The position numbers were made by a program, and so were the translations under genes. 64,000 nucleotides of DNA, taken from contig NC_058191.1 of NCBI RefSeq assembly GCF_907165205.1, positions 1,986,501 to 2,050,500 on the forward strand. The letters run 5' to 3'. Shown piece after piece: positions 1-10,919 of the stretch (position 1 is its first letter; each line of letters begins with the position of its first letter). The stretch is from Coccinella septempunctata. Taxonomy: Eukaryota > Arthropoda > Insecta > Coleoptera > Coccinellidae. The notes under the pieces were generated by a model, which was not told the DNA's origin, did not search any database, and was given only the letters and a program-made list of their open reading frames with translations.

Positions 1-932
1 AGGTTTTCATCATCAGATGTATCAGCGTATGAAATACATATTTTCTATTTCAGTCACTCACTTATTTACGAGATGTTCTTCACTTTATTGAACCTTTGTT
101 TATTTTTTATATTCATTCAATTTTCTTTTTTTGAAGCAAACTATTCGCAGCTCAGTGGGGGAAACTTGGACCACTGATTATGTCTCCCGACCTTAGCATG
201 GGTCAAGTCTCCCGCACTCCCTTTTAGTCTATTCAACGAATGTTTTCTTGAAACTTTTATACAATTATTATTAAAAAGGCTCATCGTTTGTGAAGCAATA
301 TTAATCAATGAAAGCAATAAAACTAAATAACACCACGCACCTATTAAACTTTTCAGACAGTGTAACAAAAAAAATTATTCAATTTCTTACTTTCTAACAA
401 CAAAATGAGTATGTCGCAAGCTATTTACGATATCGGAAGCGCGAAATTTGAATTGAAATATTTGAGATGGTTCAAGTCTCCTACCTGAGCAAGTATCTCG
501 GACATATTAGCAAATATGCTAATATGTCACAGCACAAATAATTCTGTACCAGAAGAAAAAACATTTATAGGCACACAGCAACATTTATTTGACATTCGAG
601 AGCATACTTTTCGTGAATTAAAAAAATTGGCATTTCCCTCTCAGCAATATAGCAACATTTCTCTGACATTCGAAACCTTACGAACTAAATAATTAAAACT
701 AATGAAACACTTCAAGAGAAAAGAGAAACGCTTTTTGAGAAATTGTGACTGGAAACAAATCTATATAGCCGCCATTTTTATGGCAGTGGGAAATAAATAA
801 TACAAAATTATCAACAAAAACCGAAAAAAAAACTTCGATTTTTGTCCATAGGAATATTTCATTGTTTCAGGAAGGTTGCGCAAATCTCTTGTTATTTGTT
901 TGAATTCAGTTTTTTCCATCGTGAGGGTTTTC
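1..932. other. AT-rich DNA without a recognised gene
   Basis: No protein family is recognised on either strand. A short stretch around 150-235 and 468-490 contains phrases such as AACTTGGACCAC and GTCAAGTCTCC, which look like a degraded DNA-transposon end, but no second terminus was found. A short hairpin is listed separately. Confidence 0.5.
501..528. repeat. 28-bp perfect hairpin
   Basis: GACATATTAGCA (501-512) is followed by a 4-nt loop AATA and the exact reverse complement TGCTAATATGTC (517-528). It is not followed by a T-run and sits next to no gene, so there is no reason to call it a terminator. It may be the tip of an old fold-back element. Confidence 0.7.
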
Positions 933-1093
933 GTTACATGTTTTATGCCGTCGATCATTGTTGTTGATTACTTATTTTGGATTTAACTTTTCCTTTCATT
1001 TTTTCTATTCAGGTTAGATTAGGTTACATGTTTTATGCCGATCATTGTTGTTGATTATTACTTTTGAATTTAACTTTTCCTTTCATTTTTCCT
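933..1093. repeat. Tandem duplication, about 70-bp units at a 90-bp period
   Basis: The block starting GTTACATGTTTTATGCCG at 933 recurs at 1023 with small indels. Both copies continue through CATTGTTGTTGATTA and AACTTTTCCTTTCATTTTT. They are separated by an AGGTTAGATTAGGTTA-like spacer. This is a local duplication with no coding content. Confidence 0.8.
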
Positions 1094-3268
1094 TGTTAGG
1101 TTTCTTGATTTTCTGTTGCCCATTACCTTCCTAGAATTATTCAAGCTAGTTTGTTTATAATTTCATGAACAAAAATTTTATTTTTTCAACTTCATCAGTA
1201 ATTTCCAATTGAGATGCAGTAGAATTATAAAGTTTTTTTTTCGTTATTCACAAAATGAGTTCTTCTTCAGTATTGCTGCTCTGGCTACTCAATCCAGATT
1301 ATTCAGTAACGTAGGCATTCGATCTCTGTTTCAATCTAATATGAGTTATCTGGAAAACGCATTGTGATATGTCGAATTTGTATGACGTTAACGATGCAAG
1401 CGAGAATACCTCTCCAAATATTTCCTCTTGAAACTAGAAACAAATTCAAACGCAGAATAATGGGTATTTGATTAGAATCTAGAATTTTTAGTTTCCATTG
1501 GATTAAGGATGTATACATACATATATGACATTGTTTGTATTTGCCCTGGACCATGAAATTGAATGGAAATTGGAAAAAAATACGTGAATCATTGGAACAA
1601 AGGATCGGTTTCGAATTGGGAAGTCAAGCTGCGCTAATGAATGAATAGCTATCAATCAAATGTGTTTTTTATGAAAATCGGATATTCGAATTTAGTAGCA
1701 TTTTCACATGTTCTCTACGTTATATTGCTCCCACTGCGTCCTGAAATCGATATTCAGAAATTACTCACAAAATTGCTGTTATATCGTTTTCAGTTTTTTT
1801 TTTTTCGTTTATGCGTCAAAGACATGAATCTTGAATGAATCGAGGTATAATGTTTCCCATTTTTGATGGATTTTGAAAATTGGATGAATTCATTACTGAA
1901 TACCAAGCCTTTTCTATTGCCTTTATTGTAATGACATCAGTATTTTTATTTTCAATTTTGTGTCACAAATCATACTGTAGTTAGCAACAAACTCTTTTCT
2001 TCTGTTGAGAATTTGTTGGTATATTACCACCACCTGCTTGGCAATCATTCACCGTATTCGTACCAACAAGGACAATAAGTACTTTTCTTCACGTTCCTCT
2101 TCAACAAATAAAACAAATTCACCTTACAAAGAAAGTTTTGTACTTATATAAACCTAGGTACCTTTCATTTGACAATTCTTATCATTATCAATAATAATGC
2201 TAATTAAACAACAAAAAGTTGTTACTCTTTGATATTTCAAAAATAATTTACTTGACACTGACTGACAGGGCAATAAAGTTGGTTATTGAAATGACAACGA
2301 TCATCGGCAACCGGCCAACCAATGAAATGCCTTTATTGGTCTAGGATGAAATTGCACCAAAATAAAAAACTAAAATATCACTAAATATAAAAACTTAAGG
2401 GCCCCTTACTTAAGATTCTGTTAAGCCGCAGTCATGCAACTGGGAATAAAATTAAGCGTCCATTAACTTTAAACGACACTTAGTTAAGTACTCCTTTTAA
2501 GGGGGATTGGTTCAAATGGGCCTAAGCATCTCGAAACATCACTTTGGAAAGATTGATAATTATCAATGTTGATGTAGGTTATAATCTACAGCAACATTGG
2601 GATCGAGATTGAGATATTTGATCCTGAAATCGCTGAAACATTTAAAAATATAAAAATTTCTTTCGTCTTCTATTTTCTTTCAATTTTTCAAATAGGACAT
2701 AATAAAACATGATTTTTCATGAAACACGATAAATCAAGTATTTTCTTTCGACATGAAAATTTTGAAATGAAAGGTATTTACGAATTTGCAGCAGTTATTC
2801 GATTCGCGTATTGAATACAGTAGTAGAAAAACGGGAATACTTCGATCTCTTGATTGTGATTTTGAGATAAATAGGGGTAGGATAAAATATGGCAAACCCC
2901 AGCTCCATATGGAAACATAGACTGATCCGAATTAAAAGCATCAAATATTCCTGCTTTTTAAGGTTTAACGTTCGCTCATTTGATTTTCCGCATATGAGTG
3001 AGATTAATTTTTTAAATACGTACGTCTATTCAGTGAAAACCTGATGAATGGATAGGGAGTTCATCCTAATGATGCAGTCCAGAGGAAACGCTGCAATTTT
3101 CCGATTGTTTAAATTGTTCAGCCCGATAAAAATTTCAATTCGGATTTAAACCCAGAATATTCAACGGGGATTACAAACTGATCTAAACTAATTGCAATCG
3201 GAATCCAGATTAAAGTGAAATTTGGACGCGAGTTTAGGTATTACAATTAATTTTTCATGTTCCTTCAA
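1094..3268. other. 2.2 kb without a recognised gene
   Basis: Only short open frames occur and none resembles a known family. The part around 2395-2540 is richer in TTAAGGG/CTTAAG words (TTAAGGGCCCC, TTTTAAGGGGG) and might be a small decayed TIR element, but paired ends could not be established. Confidence 0.4.
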
Positions 3269-3370
3269 CCATAGTTTTTGGACCGAGAAATATGGTACAA
3301 TTTGATTCTATCAAATCAAACCATATTTCTCGGTCCAAAAACTATGGTACAATTTGATTCTATCAAATCA
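3269..3370. repeat. Interlocked inverted and direct repeat
   Basis: A 27-bp segment at 3269-3295 (CCATAGTTTTTGGACC...) recurs as its exact reverse complement at 3321-3347. A 28-bp segment at 3291-3318 (TATGGTACAATTTG...) recurs directly at 3343-3370. The two repeats overlap on TATGG. This is what a single template-switch event during replication or repair would leave. Confidence 0.85.
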
Positions 3371-3894
3371 TCAGATTTTAATAATGTATTCTTTTGTAAT
3401 CAGCATCCTAGAAACACAATTTCAATTTTTTTTTCTGTGGAGTCGTATACATTGCAATGCTCAAGCTGAATTTAGAAAAAAGAGGAAACGACTTGGAACC
3501 TTAATTAGCGTAGTAGATAACTTCCTAATTGAATTCATGCTCTCATTGTTTTTTTGCCCCGAAGAATGAACCAATTCCAAAACAAATTATATCTTGGAGG
3601 CCAATTCAAATGGTGAAACTGCAGAATTCCCCCAGCACTCTCGTCCAATTAGCGTAGTTTGATTCGGTACAGTTTTTCATCTCGATACCGAAAATTCATC
3701 TGGGAAATAGGTTGATAATTTCCATCTGAGGAATTTCTGATTTCGTAAAATAGGAATACCATGATAGAAATAATGATTTTTCAGAATATGTTTGTTATAC
3801 TTCATGTTTCAAAATCGAGAAAGATTCCCACCTAATAATATGGTGAAAATACATAAAAAATAATCATATAAGTATTAGCTTTATACAGTTTTCA
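3371..3894. other. No recognised gene
   Basis: AT-rich, with short open frames only. Nothing here could be assigned to a protein or repeat family. Confidence 0.4.
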
Positions 3895-4390
3895 TAATAA
3901 GCTGTGCTACCCGTGAAAAAACAGAATTACCTTCAGAATAACTAGCTAAGTCTGTGACACTACACATCTGTGGATCTTTTAAACAAAGTTGTATTAGGCC
4001 AAGGTATTCAAGTAAAAAACTATATTCCGAAATTCATTTCATTCGATGAAACAGTCGGTGAGATGGAACTGAAAATATTTTTTATGGTTTTTCAACAGCC
4101 TGTATCTTTGAAATCGACCTGATTCGGAAAAAATGGTAAAGGAAGAAAGTGTTTCTCTTGACCCCAAGCATCTACTGTTAAAATATTTGTACAAGTCAAA
4201 GACTCGCCCTATAAAGACAAGAAAATATGAAGAATACATTTATTTCACAAAACGTTCAAATATTCATTGGATAACGTCCAACTTAGTGTCAAGACTTGGG
4301 TTCTCACCATCATGGCCATAATGAGAAAACTGGAAGATGTGGGTGATATCTTGTGTTCGAAAAAGATTACTCGACAGCGCATTATATTAA
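3895..4390. repeat. Fold-back family R4, rearranged copy a
   Basis: This holds blocks shared with the other R4 copies: GACACTACACATCTGTGGATC at about 3956, TTTTTCAACAGCCTGTATC at about 4087, AAATATTTGTACAAGTCAAAGACTCGCCCT near 4180-4210 and GATATCTTGTGTTCGAAAAAGATT near 4347. Block order is scrambled relative to the fuller copies near 30.5, 50.0 and 57.5 kb, so this is probably a composite of fragments rather than one insertion. Confidence 0.6.
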
Positions 4391-4499
4391 TGATTTTTTA
4401 AAGTTCTTACTTGGGAGTTTCTTTCTAACTCATTGAGTTGATCCATCTCTGATCCATGTTTGTAATATTATTCTTTTCATTTCAAAATCAAGGCAATAA

Positions 4500-4805
4500 T
4501 CAAACCAATTTTGGGGATGCGCAAAACCATCGAATACGGGAATTATTCAGAGAACCCAATCAAAAATACTCCGCTCTATAACAGATGCCCCTTGGTACGT
4601 CTCCAATCTCACAATTCATAACGATCTAGGAATACCATTCATTACAGAAGAAATCAGAAATCGTTTCAAACCGATATCAGCAGAACCGCAAGGTCACGAA
4701 AACATCCTCATTAATCAACTAACTGAGAATCCATTCAACATAAGAAGATTGAAGAGAACTTGGCCAGTTGACTTGAATTTAAAATATAGTAAAGAAGAAT
4801 ATTAA
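4500..4805 (+). pseudogene. Jockey-like non-LTR retrotransposon, C-terminal end of reverse transcriptase ORF
   Basis: An open frame without a start codon encodes the region C-terminal to the reverse transcriptase fingers and palm. The diagnostic run is FWGCAKPSN, then IIQRTQSKILR, then DAPWYVSN and HNDLGIP, and it ends SKEEY-stop at 4803-4805. In Jockey-clade elements the same order occurs (WG.A..SN, IQR.Q.K.LR, APWYVRN, HRDLGIP). The catalytic RT domain is missing, so the copy is 5'-truncated, as is usual for LINEs. A 3' UTR with AATAAAG and an A-run follows to about 4910. I am fairly sure of the family and less sure of the exact clade. Confidence 0.8.
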
Positions 4806-4910
4806 TAAGTTAATATCTTCAACATGTCTGTAACTTTCATCACGTTTGCTCAATACTTTATAGAAGTAGATTGTAAACCTCAATAAAGAGCTATAACAAA
4901 GAAAAAAAAA
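4806..4910 (+). mobile_element. 3' UTR and A-tail of the Jockey-like fragment
   Basis: After the stop codon the sequence runs through CAATAAAG at about 4881 and ends in an A-run at 4902-4910, as expected for the 3' end of a retrotransposed transcript. Together with 4500-4805 it makes a dead-on-arrival LINE copy of about 0.4 kb. Confidence 0.65.
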
Positions 4911-6287
4911 TCTGTGAAGAGAACTCTTTCCCAATCGGCCTCTTCCCAATGGATATGCTCTCTCGCAAATTTCAAAATCAGTTATCATGTTTTCTTCCTT
5001 ATGGCCTACGTTATTCTTTGTCTGGGAGATGAAAAAGAATTGAATTGAACTAAATTTGGATTGTATCCATCGTTTCTTTATTTATCCTCAGCATAACTTC
5101 TACCATGATGTCAAGGTCATTCATTCGCAAAAAAATAGTTTGTGTCCCATACTAAAATCGCATGAGATTCAATTCTTAGAAAACTTCTCTGGGTGAATCA
5201 AATGGTCACATGTCTGGGTCTTATGTGTTGAATATATTCTACTGGCTTTTCACTAGTTAATGTTATTTCCCTAGTTATTTACTTCTTCTTGACATTTATT
5301 GTTCAGTCACCTTCTAGTTTATTTTTCAATTTAAAACGTAAGTTCATTTCTATTGTAGAGACTGAATATTTTGTTTTTCTTTCAGACATAAACCATATTT
5401 CGAGTATTTCTAAGTTAATTTTATTTTTATAGTAAAAATGAAAAGAATTCATATATTTATCTTAATATATCAGATAATTTGTTTTTAGATAAGATAAACT
5501 TTCGTGATATTGGAGTCGACACAAATCCTTCCAGCTTTAAGCTTGAATTTACAACATTTGAGGGCAAAAAATTAGAATATTACAGAAAAATTCATCAATA
5601 TCGCATTGTAAACCATGTTTGCTAATTAATTCTGAAATTTAGATTGTCACGATACCTCAAAATAAACCTCTTTGTATCGCATAACCCCACTTTTTCATTA
5701 GAAAAATATGAATTTGTTTTTACATTCTACAAAAAATGTCGACTCTATTGAGGGCTGGAGCAAAGATCATTCAGATCATAAAACAAGGTATAAGTGTATA
5801 ATCTACTGTGTATGGAGTAATGAAAAGTGATTGTTTTTGAAAAGGAAAACGAAACTGATGATTAATGCGTCATATCTCCATTATTTCCTATTGTGATTCA
5901 TAGGAGTGTTTTCCATTCGTTAACGATGGTTTTCCCGGAAGTAATTCAGGAAGAAAAATTCAGATTCCATTAAATTCCTGGCAAACCCATGAATAACGAC
6001 GGGAAAGGGAGAATCTGCGAAAAATGCATTGCCCTGAGTCAGAACTGGCGCCGAACTGTCGCGTCTACACGCATCCCCAAGTTCTTGTCGAGAAAAACAA
6101 GGGGATGAGGGAGATGCTGGATACTGTACTGTAACTGGCCATCTCATGCCACGTCATCTTTCAAGGTCATCAGCAGGATGAACGGAAAATTCTCGCTGTG
6201 GTACCTCTTCCAGATGTTGAAACTCCAATTTGATCAGATTGATACAAATGAATAGCAAATTACAAGTGAGAAAAAATTCCTTCAACA
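4911..6287. other. No recognised gene; GC-richer island near 5.92-6.18 kb
   Basis: Most is AT-rich unique DNA. At 5920-6180 the composition shifts to higher G+C with several CpG (GGCGCCGAACTGTCGCGTC), and a 75-codon frame lies on the minus strand. I see no domain in that frame. The island resembles the other single-copy islands in this window. Confidence 0.4.
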
Positions 6288-6405
6288 GGACGTATCTATA
6301 TCTTTTATTTAGTGCCGAATCGGAAGAAATTGTATGAGAAAAAGAGTTTCTTTTGACTTGAAGTATCTCTTGTTAAAATATTTGTTTGAGTGAACTCTTA
6401 CCCTG
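6288..6405. repeat. Fold-back family R4, terminal fragment b
   Basis: CTTCAACAGGACGTATC, GCCGAATCGGAAGAAATTG, and TTAAAATATTTG ahead of a terminal ACCCTG at 6400-6405 match the right-hand end of the R4 copies. The rest of the element is absent. Confidence 0.6.
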
Positions 6406-6503
6406 TATTACAATTACAAGTCTCAGCCAACCTTCCCAATCATATACATATAAATTGAATTCTCTCACAATAGCCCAGATGTTCTCAACGTTAGAAAGAT
6501 ATA

Positions 6504-6880
6504 CGGGGATATATTGAAAAATTGTGAGCCTTCTATAGAACCAAACCAAATTTCAATGTCAAAATGTTTTATTACTCAACATATTCTCCTCTTGATTGGG
6601 TATATTTATTACAGCGAACCTGTAACGTCTCTAGACTTTTCCAAAAAAAAAATGTTTCTTCTTGCTCTGCAAACCTCCTCATCTCTTATTATCTCCTCGT
6701 TGGAAGAAAATTTAAGACTTTTTAAACTTTTTTTCAATTGAGGAAAGAGATGATGGTCAAAGAGATGGTGCCAAATCTGGTGAATAATGGGGGTGTTCTA
6801 GTAATTCAAACCTCAAATCACGAATTTTTTGAATGGCAACTTAAGATTTGTGTGCAGGGGCGTTGTCCTGCAGAAACAAC
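6504..6880 (-). mobile_element. Mariner copy M1, 3' part only
   Basis: The 3' terminal inverted repeat begins at 6504 (CGGGGATATATTGAAAA) after a TA. The sequence follows the other mariner copies in reverse orientation through the end of the transposase frame as far as the LQDN-equivalent region near 6880. There it stops abruptly at the 3' end of the adjacent non-LTR element. The 5' 70 percent is missing. Many frameshifts are present and no product is expected. Confidence 0.85.
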
Positions 6881-6932
6881 AACTGTGTGCTCTCCTGTGA
6901 CCCAACCGTGACCTACAGATCCCACCACATTA

Positions 6933-7677
6933 AGGTGGCATTCGGATCCTAGCGACCGCGACGCGCGACCGCGACCTGCGACCACCACCCGCGACAGACG
7001 ACGTACTGCTTGTACGTATTCATATGGAGCCCCGACGGATCCTAGCGACCGCGACAGGCGACCAGTGGGCGTGGCTGTCGAGTGGCTTTGGTCTCGCGAC
7101 CTGGTCGCCACAGGAGCAGTGCTGTCTCGCGACCGAAGAGAAGAGCGTATAAAAATGACTTCGTTTTCTCCGCAAGAGGACGAGATATTGATAGATTCAA
7201 TTACCAGAAACATTTATGGACAACATAATCTGAATGTTTTTGGAATATTTGGAGCATAAATTCGATTTAAATCTAGTTTCTTCTATCGATAAAATCTTCT
7301 TGCCATGAAACTTGACCAGCTGGACTGGAGAAAAAGTTTTTCAAAGAAACGCGAATTTCGAATGCAGCTAGACTTGCAAAGCCACATCTTCGTGACATTG
7401 GTAACATGTTTTCTGAAGGCTGATAAATTTTAGTAAAACGGAACACCATTTTTTTCTAAATAAGCATCCCGTAGTAAATTATGTAGACAACAAGCTGTCA
7501 AAATCAGATAATCTTCAAATGCAATAAACAGGGACGCGAGCCTCAGCTGTTTACGTGTCGCAAGTCTCGGTCGCGAGGATCCGAATGCCAGTGGTCGCGG
7601 TAGCGACAGGCGATCGTGGCAGCTTGGTCGCTCAGTCGCGGTCGCGCGTCGCGGTCGCTAGGATCCGAATGCCACCT
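6933..7677. mobile_element. PIF/Harbinger-like non-autonomous element with GC-rich ends
   Basis: Perfect 43-bp terminal inverted repeats start AGGTGGCATTCGGATCC at 6933 and mirror to 7677. A 3-bp TTA duplication flanks them (6930-6932 and 7678-7680), as expected for PIF/Harbinger. The ends carry repeated GCGACCGCGAC words, and further copies of the GGATCCTAGCGACCGCGAC / GGATCCGAATGCCA motif sit inside at about 7035 and 7577. These are likely subterminal transposase-binding sites. The 745-bp body has no transposase frame, so it would depend on a helper. Superfamily is inferred from the duplication and the ends. Confidence 0.75.
7155..7259 (+). pseudogene. Short ORF with a MADF/Myb-like start inside the Harbinger-like element
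   Basis: A frame of 34 codons starts ATG at 7155, ten bases after a TATAAAA-like string, and reads MTSFSPQEDEILIDSI near its start. Harbinger elements usually carry a second gene with a MADF or Myb/SANT DNA-binding domain that begins in a similar acidic EDE-LI style. Here the frame stops at 7259 and the downstream sequence is shifted. The resemblance is short and could be chance. Confidence 0.3.
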
Positions 7678-7728
7678 TTACGGGCATGGATAGTCACCAA
7701 CCAGATCTGGCCGCCGCTGTATTCTTCT

Positions 7729-8870
7729 CTAGTCTCCATTATAACTGTGTACCAAAGACCTCCACTGTGACCTGTCTAAAGCTAGTTGTTCCGAGTTATG
7801 ATTGGCATTAACTGATTTTAGGGATTGATGTAGTGTTTCCTCAAACCGCTTATACTGGCCTCCTGGATTCCGGGCTCTCTCTGTGAATTCGCCATATAGA
7901 GCCATTTTAGGGAGTCTTGTGTCTTGCATCCTCAGAATGTGGCCGCTCCATCTGAGTCGGGCCCTCGTTACTTGAGTCTCAATTGTTGTACAACTTGCGC
8001 GTTGCAAGACCTCTGCATTCGAAACTTTGTGGAACCATCTGATGTGCATTATATGTCCTAGATGACGTTGTTGCGTTTGTTCAAGCTGTTCAATATGTTG
8101 CCTGTAGGGGGTCCAGCTTCCGCTTCCGTAAAGAAGCATTGGGAGGACGACTGCTCTGTAAACAGCTGTCTTGGTCTTCAGATTGAGTTCGTGATTTTGA
8201 AACACTGTCCTTCAGCTTTCATAATGCTGAATGATGCTGAATTGATACGGTTGTGTATTTCCGTATCCAGGTTAGCCCTAGTATTTATGAAGCTTCCCAA
8301 GTATTTGAACTGCTCGACCTGTTCTAGAGTTTCATTCTGCAGGATGATATCTGCTTGAAGGCTTTCTGGCGGACTTCCAGGATTGTTGTTTTGTCGATAT
8401 TGAGTCTAAGGCCTAAAGCTTCGTATATATGTTTAAAGGTGTCCAGCATTATCTGTAGATCCTCTGAGCTGCTAGCGATAAGTGCGCAGTCGTCTGCATA
8501 GTGAAGTTCCGTTATAAACTTTGTACGGGGTTTTGCTCTGAGGCGCTTCAGGTTAAATAGGCCTCCATCAAATTTGAATCTTATTCCAACACCTTTTACA
8601 GGCATACCCATGTCAGCAATTATCGAGACAGCTATGACGAAAATATTGAACAGTAAAGGCGCTAACACGCAGCCTTGTTTTATTCCAGAGTGTGTTGAGG
8701 AATGGTCGGTTGTAGAGCCATTATGCTGTATTGTAGCGGTGTTGTTGGTATGAAGGCTTTTACATACTGCTAAGAATTTTTCGGGCACTCCAAGGCGTCA
8801 TATGATTTTCCATAGCACTCTCCGATTCACCAAGTCGAAAGCCTTACTTGAGATGTAACAGAGGAAACGA
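7729..8870 (-). pseudogene. Broken reverse transcriptase of a non-LTR retrotransposon (RTE-like?)
   Basis: Reading the minus strand from 8870 downward: a palm A remnant (SKAFDLVNRRVLWKII), an in-frame TGA, then PEKFLAVCKSLH, the GIKQGCVLAPLLFNIF motif (RT box with QG), and the catalytic box HYADDCALIA near 8500. A frame change follows at about 8370 (next block QVEQFKYLGS), and another near 8205. The last block has VYRAVVLPMLLYGSGSW and RARLRWSGHILRM. This order of motifs is standard for LINE ORF2. Catalytic YADD is present, but at least one stop and two frameshifts kill the frame. Upstream endonuclease and downstream zinc-knuckle parts are not seen. Confidence 0.85.
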
Positions 8871-8960
8871 AGACGGTTTGAGAACAGTCGAAAATTTTCG
8901 TTTACTCTTGTACGATAACTAGTTAACATATCAGTATGTCTTTCATGCGTTTTTGGTGGA

Positions 8961-9648
8961 GTGGAGTGGCGACGTCTTGCTCGTGTTTTCTGTTCAGAGT
9001 TTTCCAATCGGATCTCTTTTTATTTTTTCATTTAATCCAGTCACAACGTTACTCTAGATCCAGTAAATTCCCCACCCTTATGATTTGCAGCATAAGGTCA
9101 CGCTCATGCAGGTCGTCGAAAACAATCTTCATATTTCGTGCTTTTCGTACGATATACTCGACTCTCAAAGAAAACATCGCCATCCGCCCGCCCATAACAC
9201 ACATTATACCTTCTCCCAAATGAAATCTTGGCAGAACAAACTACGTGAATTCAGCTCGTATCCTCGGCTCGATCGGAGAACGTTTTTCCGCGCTTTCAAT
9301 TCAATTACCCCGTCGTTTGGAAGTGAATTTAAACCCCTGTAAGATAACCGCAAATTTGTCGAACTATCCGGCAGCATACGGGCGAGAGCCCTGGGAACAA
9401 TGGCCTCGGATGCACTTCCGTGTTTTTGAGTGTTTTCGTTGCTCATTGTGTTATCCGAGCCGACGTTGGGGAGACTCGTCGAATTGATCCGTGAATCATT
9501 CGACCGCAGCCTCCTACTCTGCCGTCTAGCCGCTATAATGTTCGATGTTTTCACTGCTCCCCTGGGTGATGACACTGGCGATTTTATCAGGTTTCAGCCA
9601 GACGGAAAGGGTAACGATTTCAGCTATGAAACTCGAATTTTGTAGCTA
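8961..9648. other. Single-copy, GC-richer island with a 123-codon minus-strand frame
   Basis: This block has more G+C than its surroundings. On the minus strand 9575-9204 is open for 123 codons, but it begins at GTG with a stop a few codons upstream, has no recognisable domain, and overlaps frames of similar length on the plus strand (9245-9487, 9430-9645). High local G+C lowers stop-codon frequency, so I treat it as unproven. It may be an exon fragment or conserved non-coding DNA. Confidence 0.35.
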
Positions 9649-9805
9649 CGAGGATGTATTGATATCTAGTTAGCCTAGACCAGTTCTATGCATAAAAAAA
9701 TATTGCGTTACCGTAGCAACGAACAATAACTCATCAGAAGTGTCAGTGTGAAGTTTGAGGTCAAAAAATTAAACCAGAGTTACGCAATAAATTAAAAGAA
9801 AGAAG

Positions 9806-10815
9806 GTGTCCACCGAAATTGTGAAAATCGAAAAATTGGAGTATCGAGCCATCATCAAGTACCTGTATTTAAAAGGGTTGAGTGGTAAGCAGATTTACGA
9901 TGATATGCTTAATACCCTTGGTGATCAATGTCCTTCGTTTGCGACCGTGAAAAATTGGACTGCAAGCTTCAAAAGAGGTAAATTTTCCATTGAAGATGAT
10001 GACCGATTGGGAAGGCCAGTTTCTGTGTCAGTCCCCGAAAATATCGATGCAGTCCATGACATGATTTTATCAGACCGTCGAATTGGGCTAAAACGGATAT
10101 CTGAAGCACTGAATATTTCATACGAACGCGTTCATCATAAAGTTTACGTCAATTTGGACATGAGAAAAAATGCTGCAAAATGGATCCCCAAATGTTTTAA
10201 TGTTAAGCAAAAGCGTGCAAGGGTAGAAGCATCGCGTTCGATCTGTGCTCGATTTGAAAACGATGTAGACTTCATAATTCGAATTGTTCATATGGATGAG
10301 ACTTGGGTACATTTTTAAGATCCAGAAACAAATCAACAATCGATAGAATGGCGACACTCTGGTTCTGCAAGACCGAAGAAGTTTCGTGTCCAAAAATCTG
10401 CTGAAAAAGTTCTCGCTTCAGTGCTTTGGGATTGCCATGGAGTAATCATGATTGATTTTTTGGATAAGGGTAGAACAATAACCTGAGATTACTATTGGAC
10501 ATTACTGACTACTCTACGGGAAAAAATTAAAGAGAAAAGACGCGGAAAGCTATCTAAAGGTGTTTTGTTTTTGCGGGACAACGCCCTTGCACACAAATAT
10601 CATGTTGCCACGCAAAAACTCGTGGTTTAGGGTTTGAAAAAGGGTAAAAAATTACTAGAACACTCCCTTTATTCACCAGATTTGGTACCATCCTATTATC
10701 ATCTCTTTCCCCAACTGAAAAAAGTTCAAAAGGTAGTAAATTTTCTTCCAACGAGGTGATAATAAAAGCTGTGGAGGTCTGGTTTGCACAGCAAAAAAAA
10801 AACATTACTTTTTGA
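9806..10815 (+). pseudogene. Mariner transposase, broken (copy M2)
   Basis: The protein would cut and paste the element through a DDE/D catalytic core. The N-terminal paired-like region (EYRAIIKYLYLKGLSGKQIY, then KRGKFSIEDDDR and GRPVSV) is intact for 170 codons, and the first catalytic Asp lies in MDETWVHF. The expected ATG is GTG at 9806. A TAA directly follows WVHF at about 10316, another stop follows RTIT, and TAG and indels follow near 10627. The second Asp box (LRDNALAH) and third (YSPDLVPSYYH, with the catalytic Asp changed to Tyr) remain readable. Not functional. Confidence 0.9.
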
Positions 10816-10919
10816 AAGGCCTAGAGACGTTGCAGGTTCGCTGTAATAAATGTATTGAATTAAGAGGAGAATATATTGAGTAATAAAGTATTTTGACATT
10901 GAAATTTTGTTTGGTTCTA

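Larger units (their letters stand above)
6881..8960 (-). mobile_element. Degenerate non-LTR retrotransposon, interrupted by a Harbinger-like element
   Basis: A minus-strand LINE copy. Its reverse transcriptase remnants lie at 7729-8870 and its 3' end abuts mariner M1 near 6881. The 3' part is split by the element at 6933-7677; the two halves rejoin across a TTA duplication. The 5' side fades out near 8870-8960, where no endonuclease domain is found, so the copy is 5'-truncated. The clade is uncertain and RTE-like is my best guess. Confidence 0.7.

Noticed and set aside
501..528. Hairpin as a transcription terminator
   Set aside because: No T-run, no upstream gene, and this is not bacterial DNA.
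1013..1024. GGTTAGATTAGGTTA as insect telomeric repeat (TTAGG)n
   Set aside because: Only two imperfect units, within an ordinary duplication; no array.
9204..9575. 123-codon minus-strand ORF as a host exon
   Set aside because: It starts at GTG just after a stop, has no domain and no convincing splice sites, and overlaps comparable frames on the other strand in a GC-richer segment.
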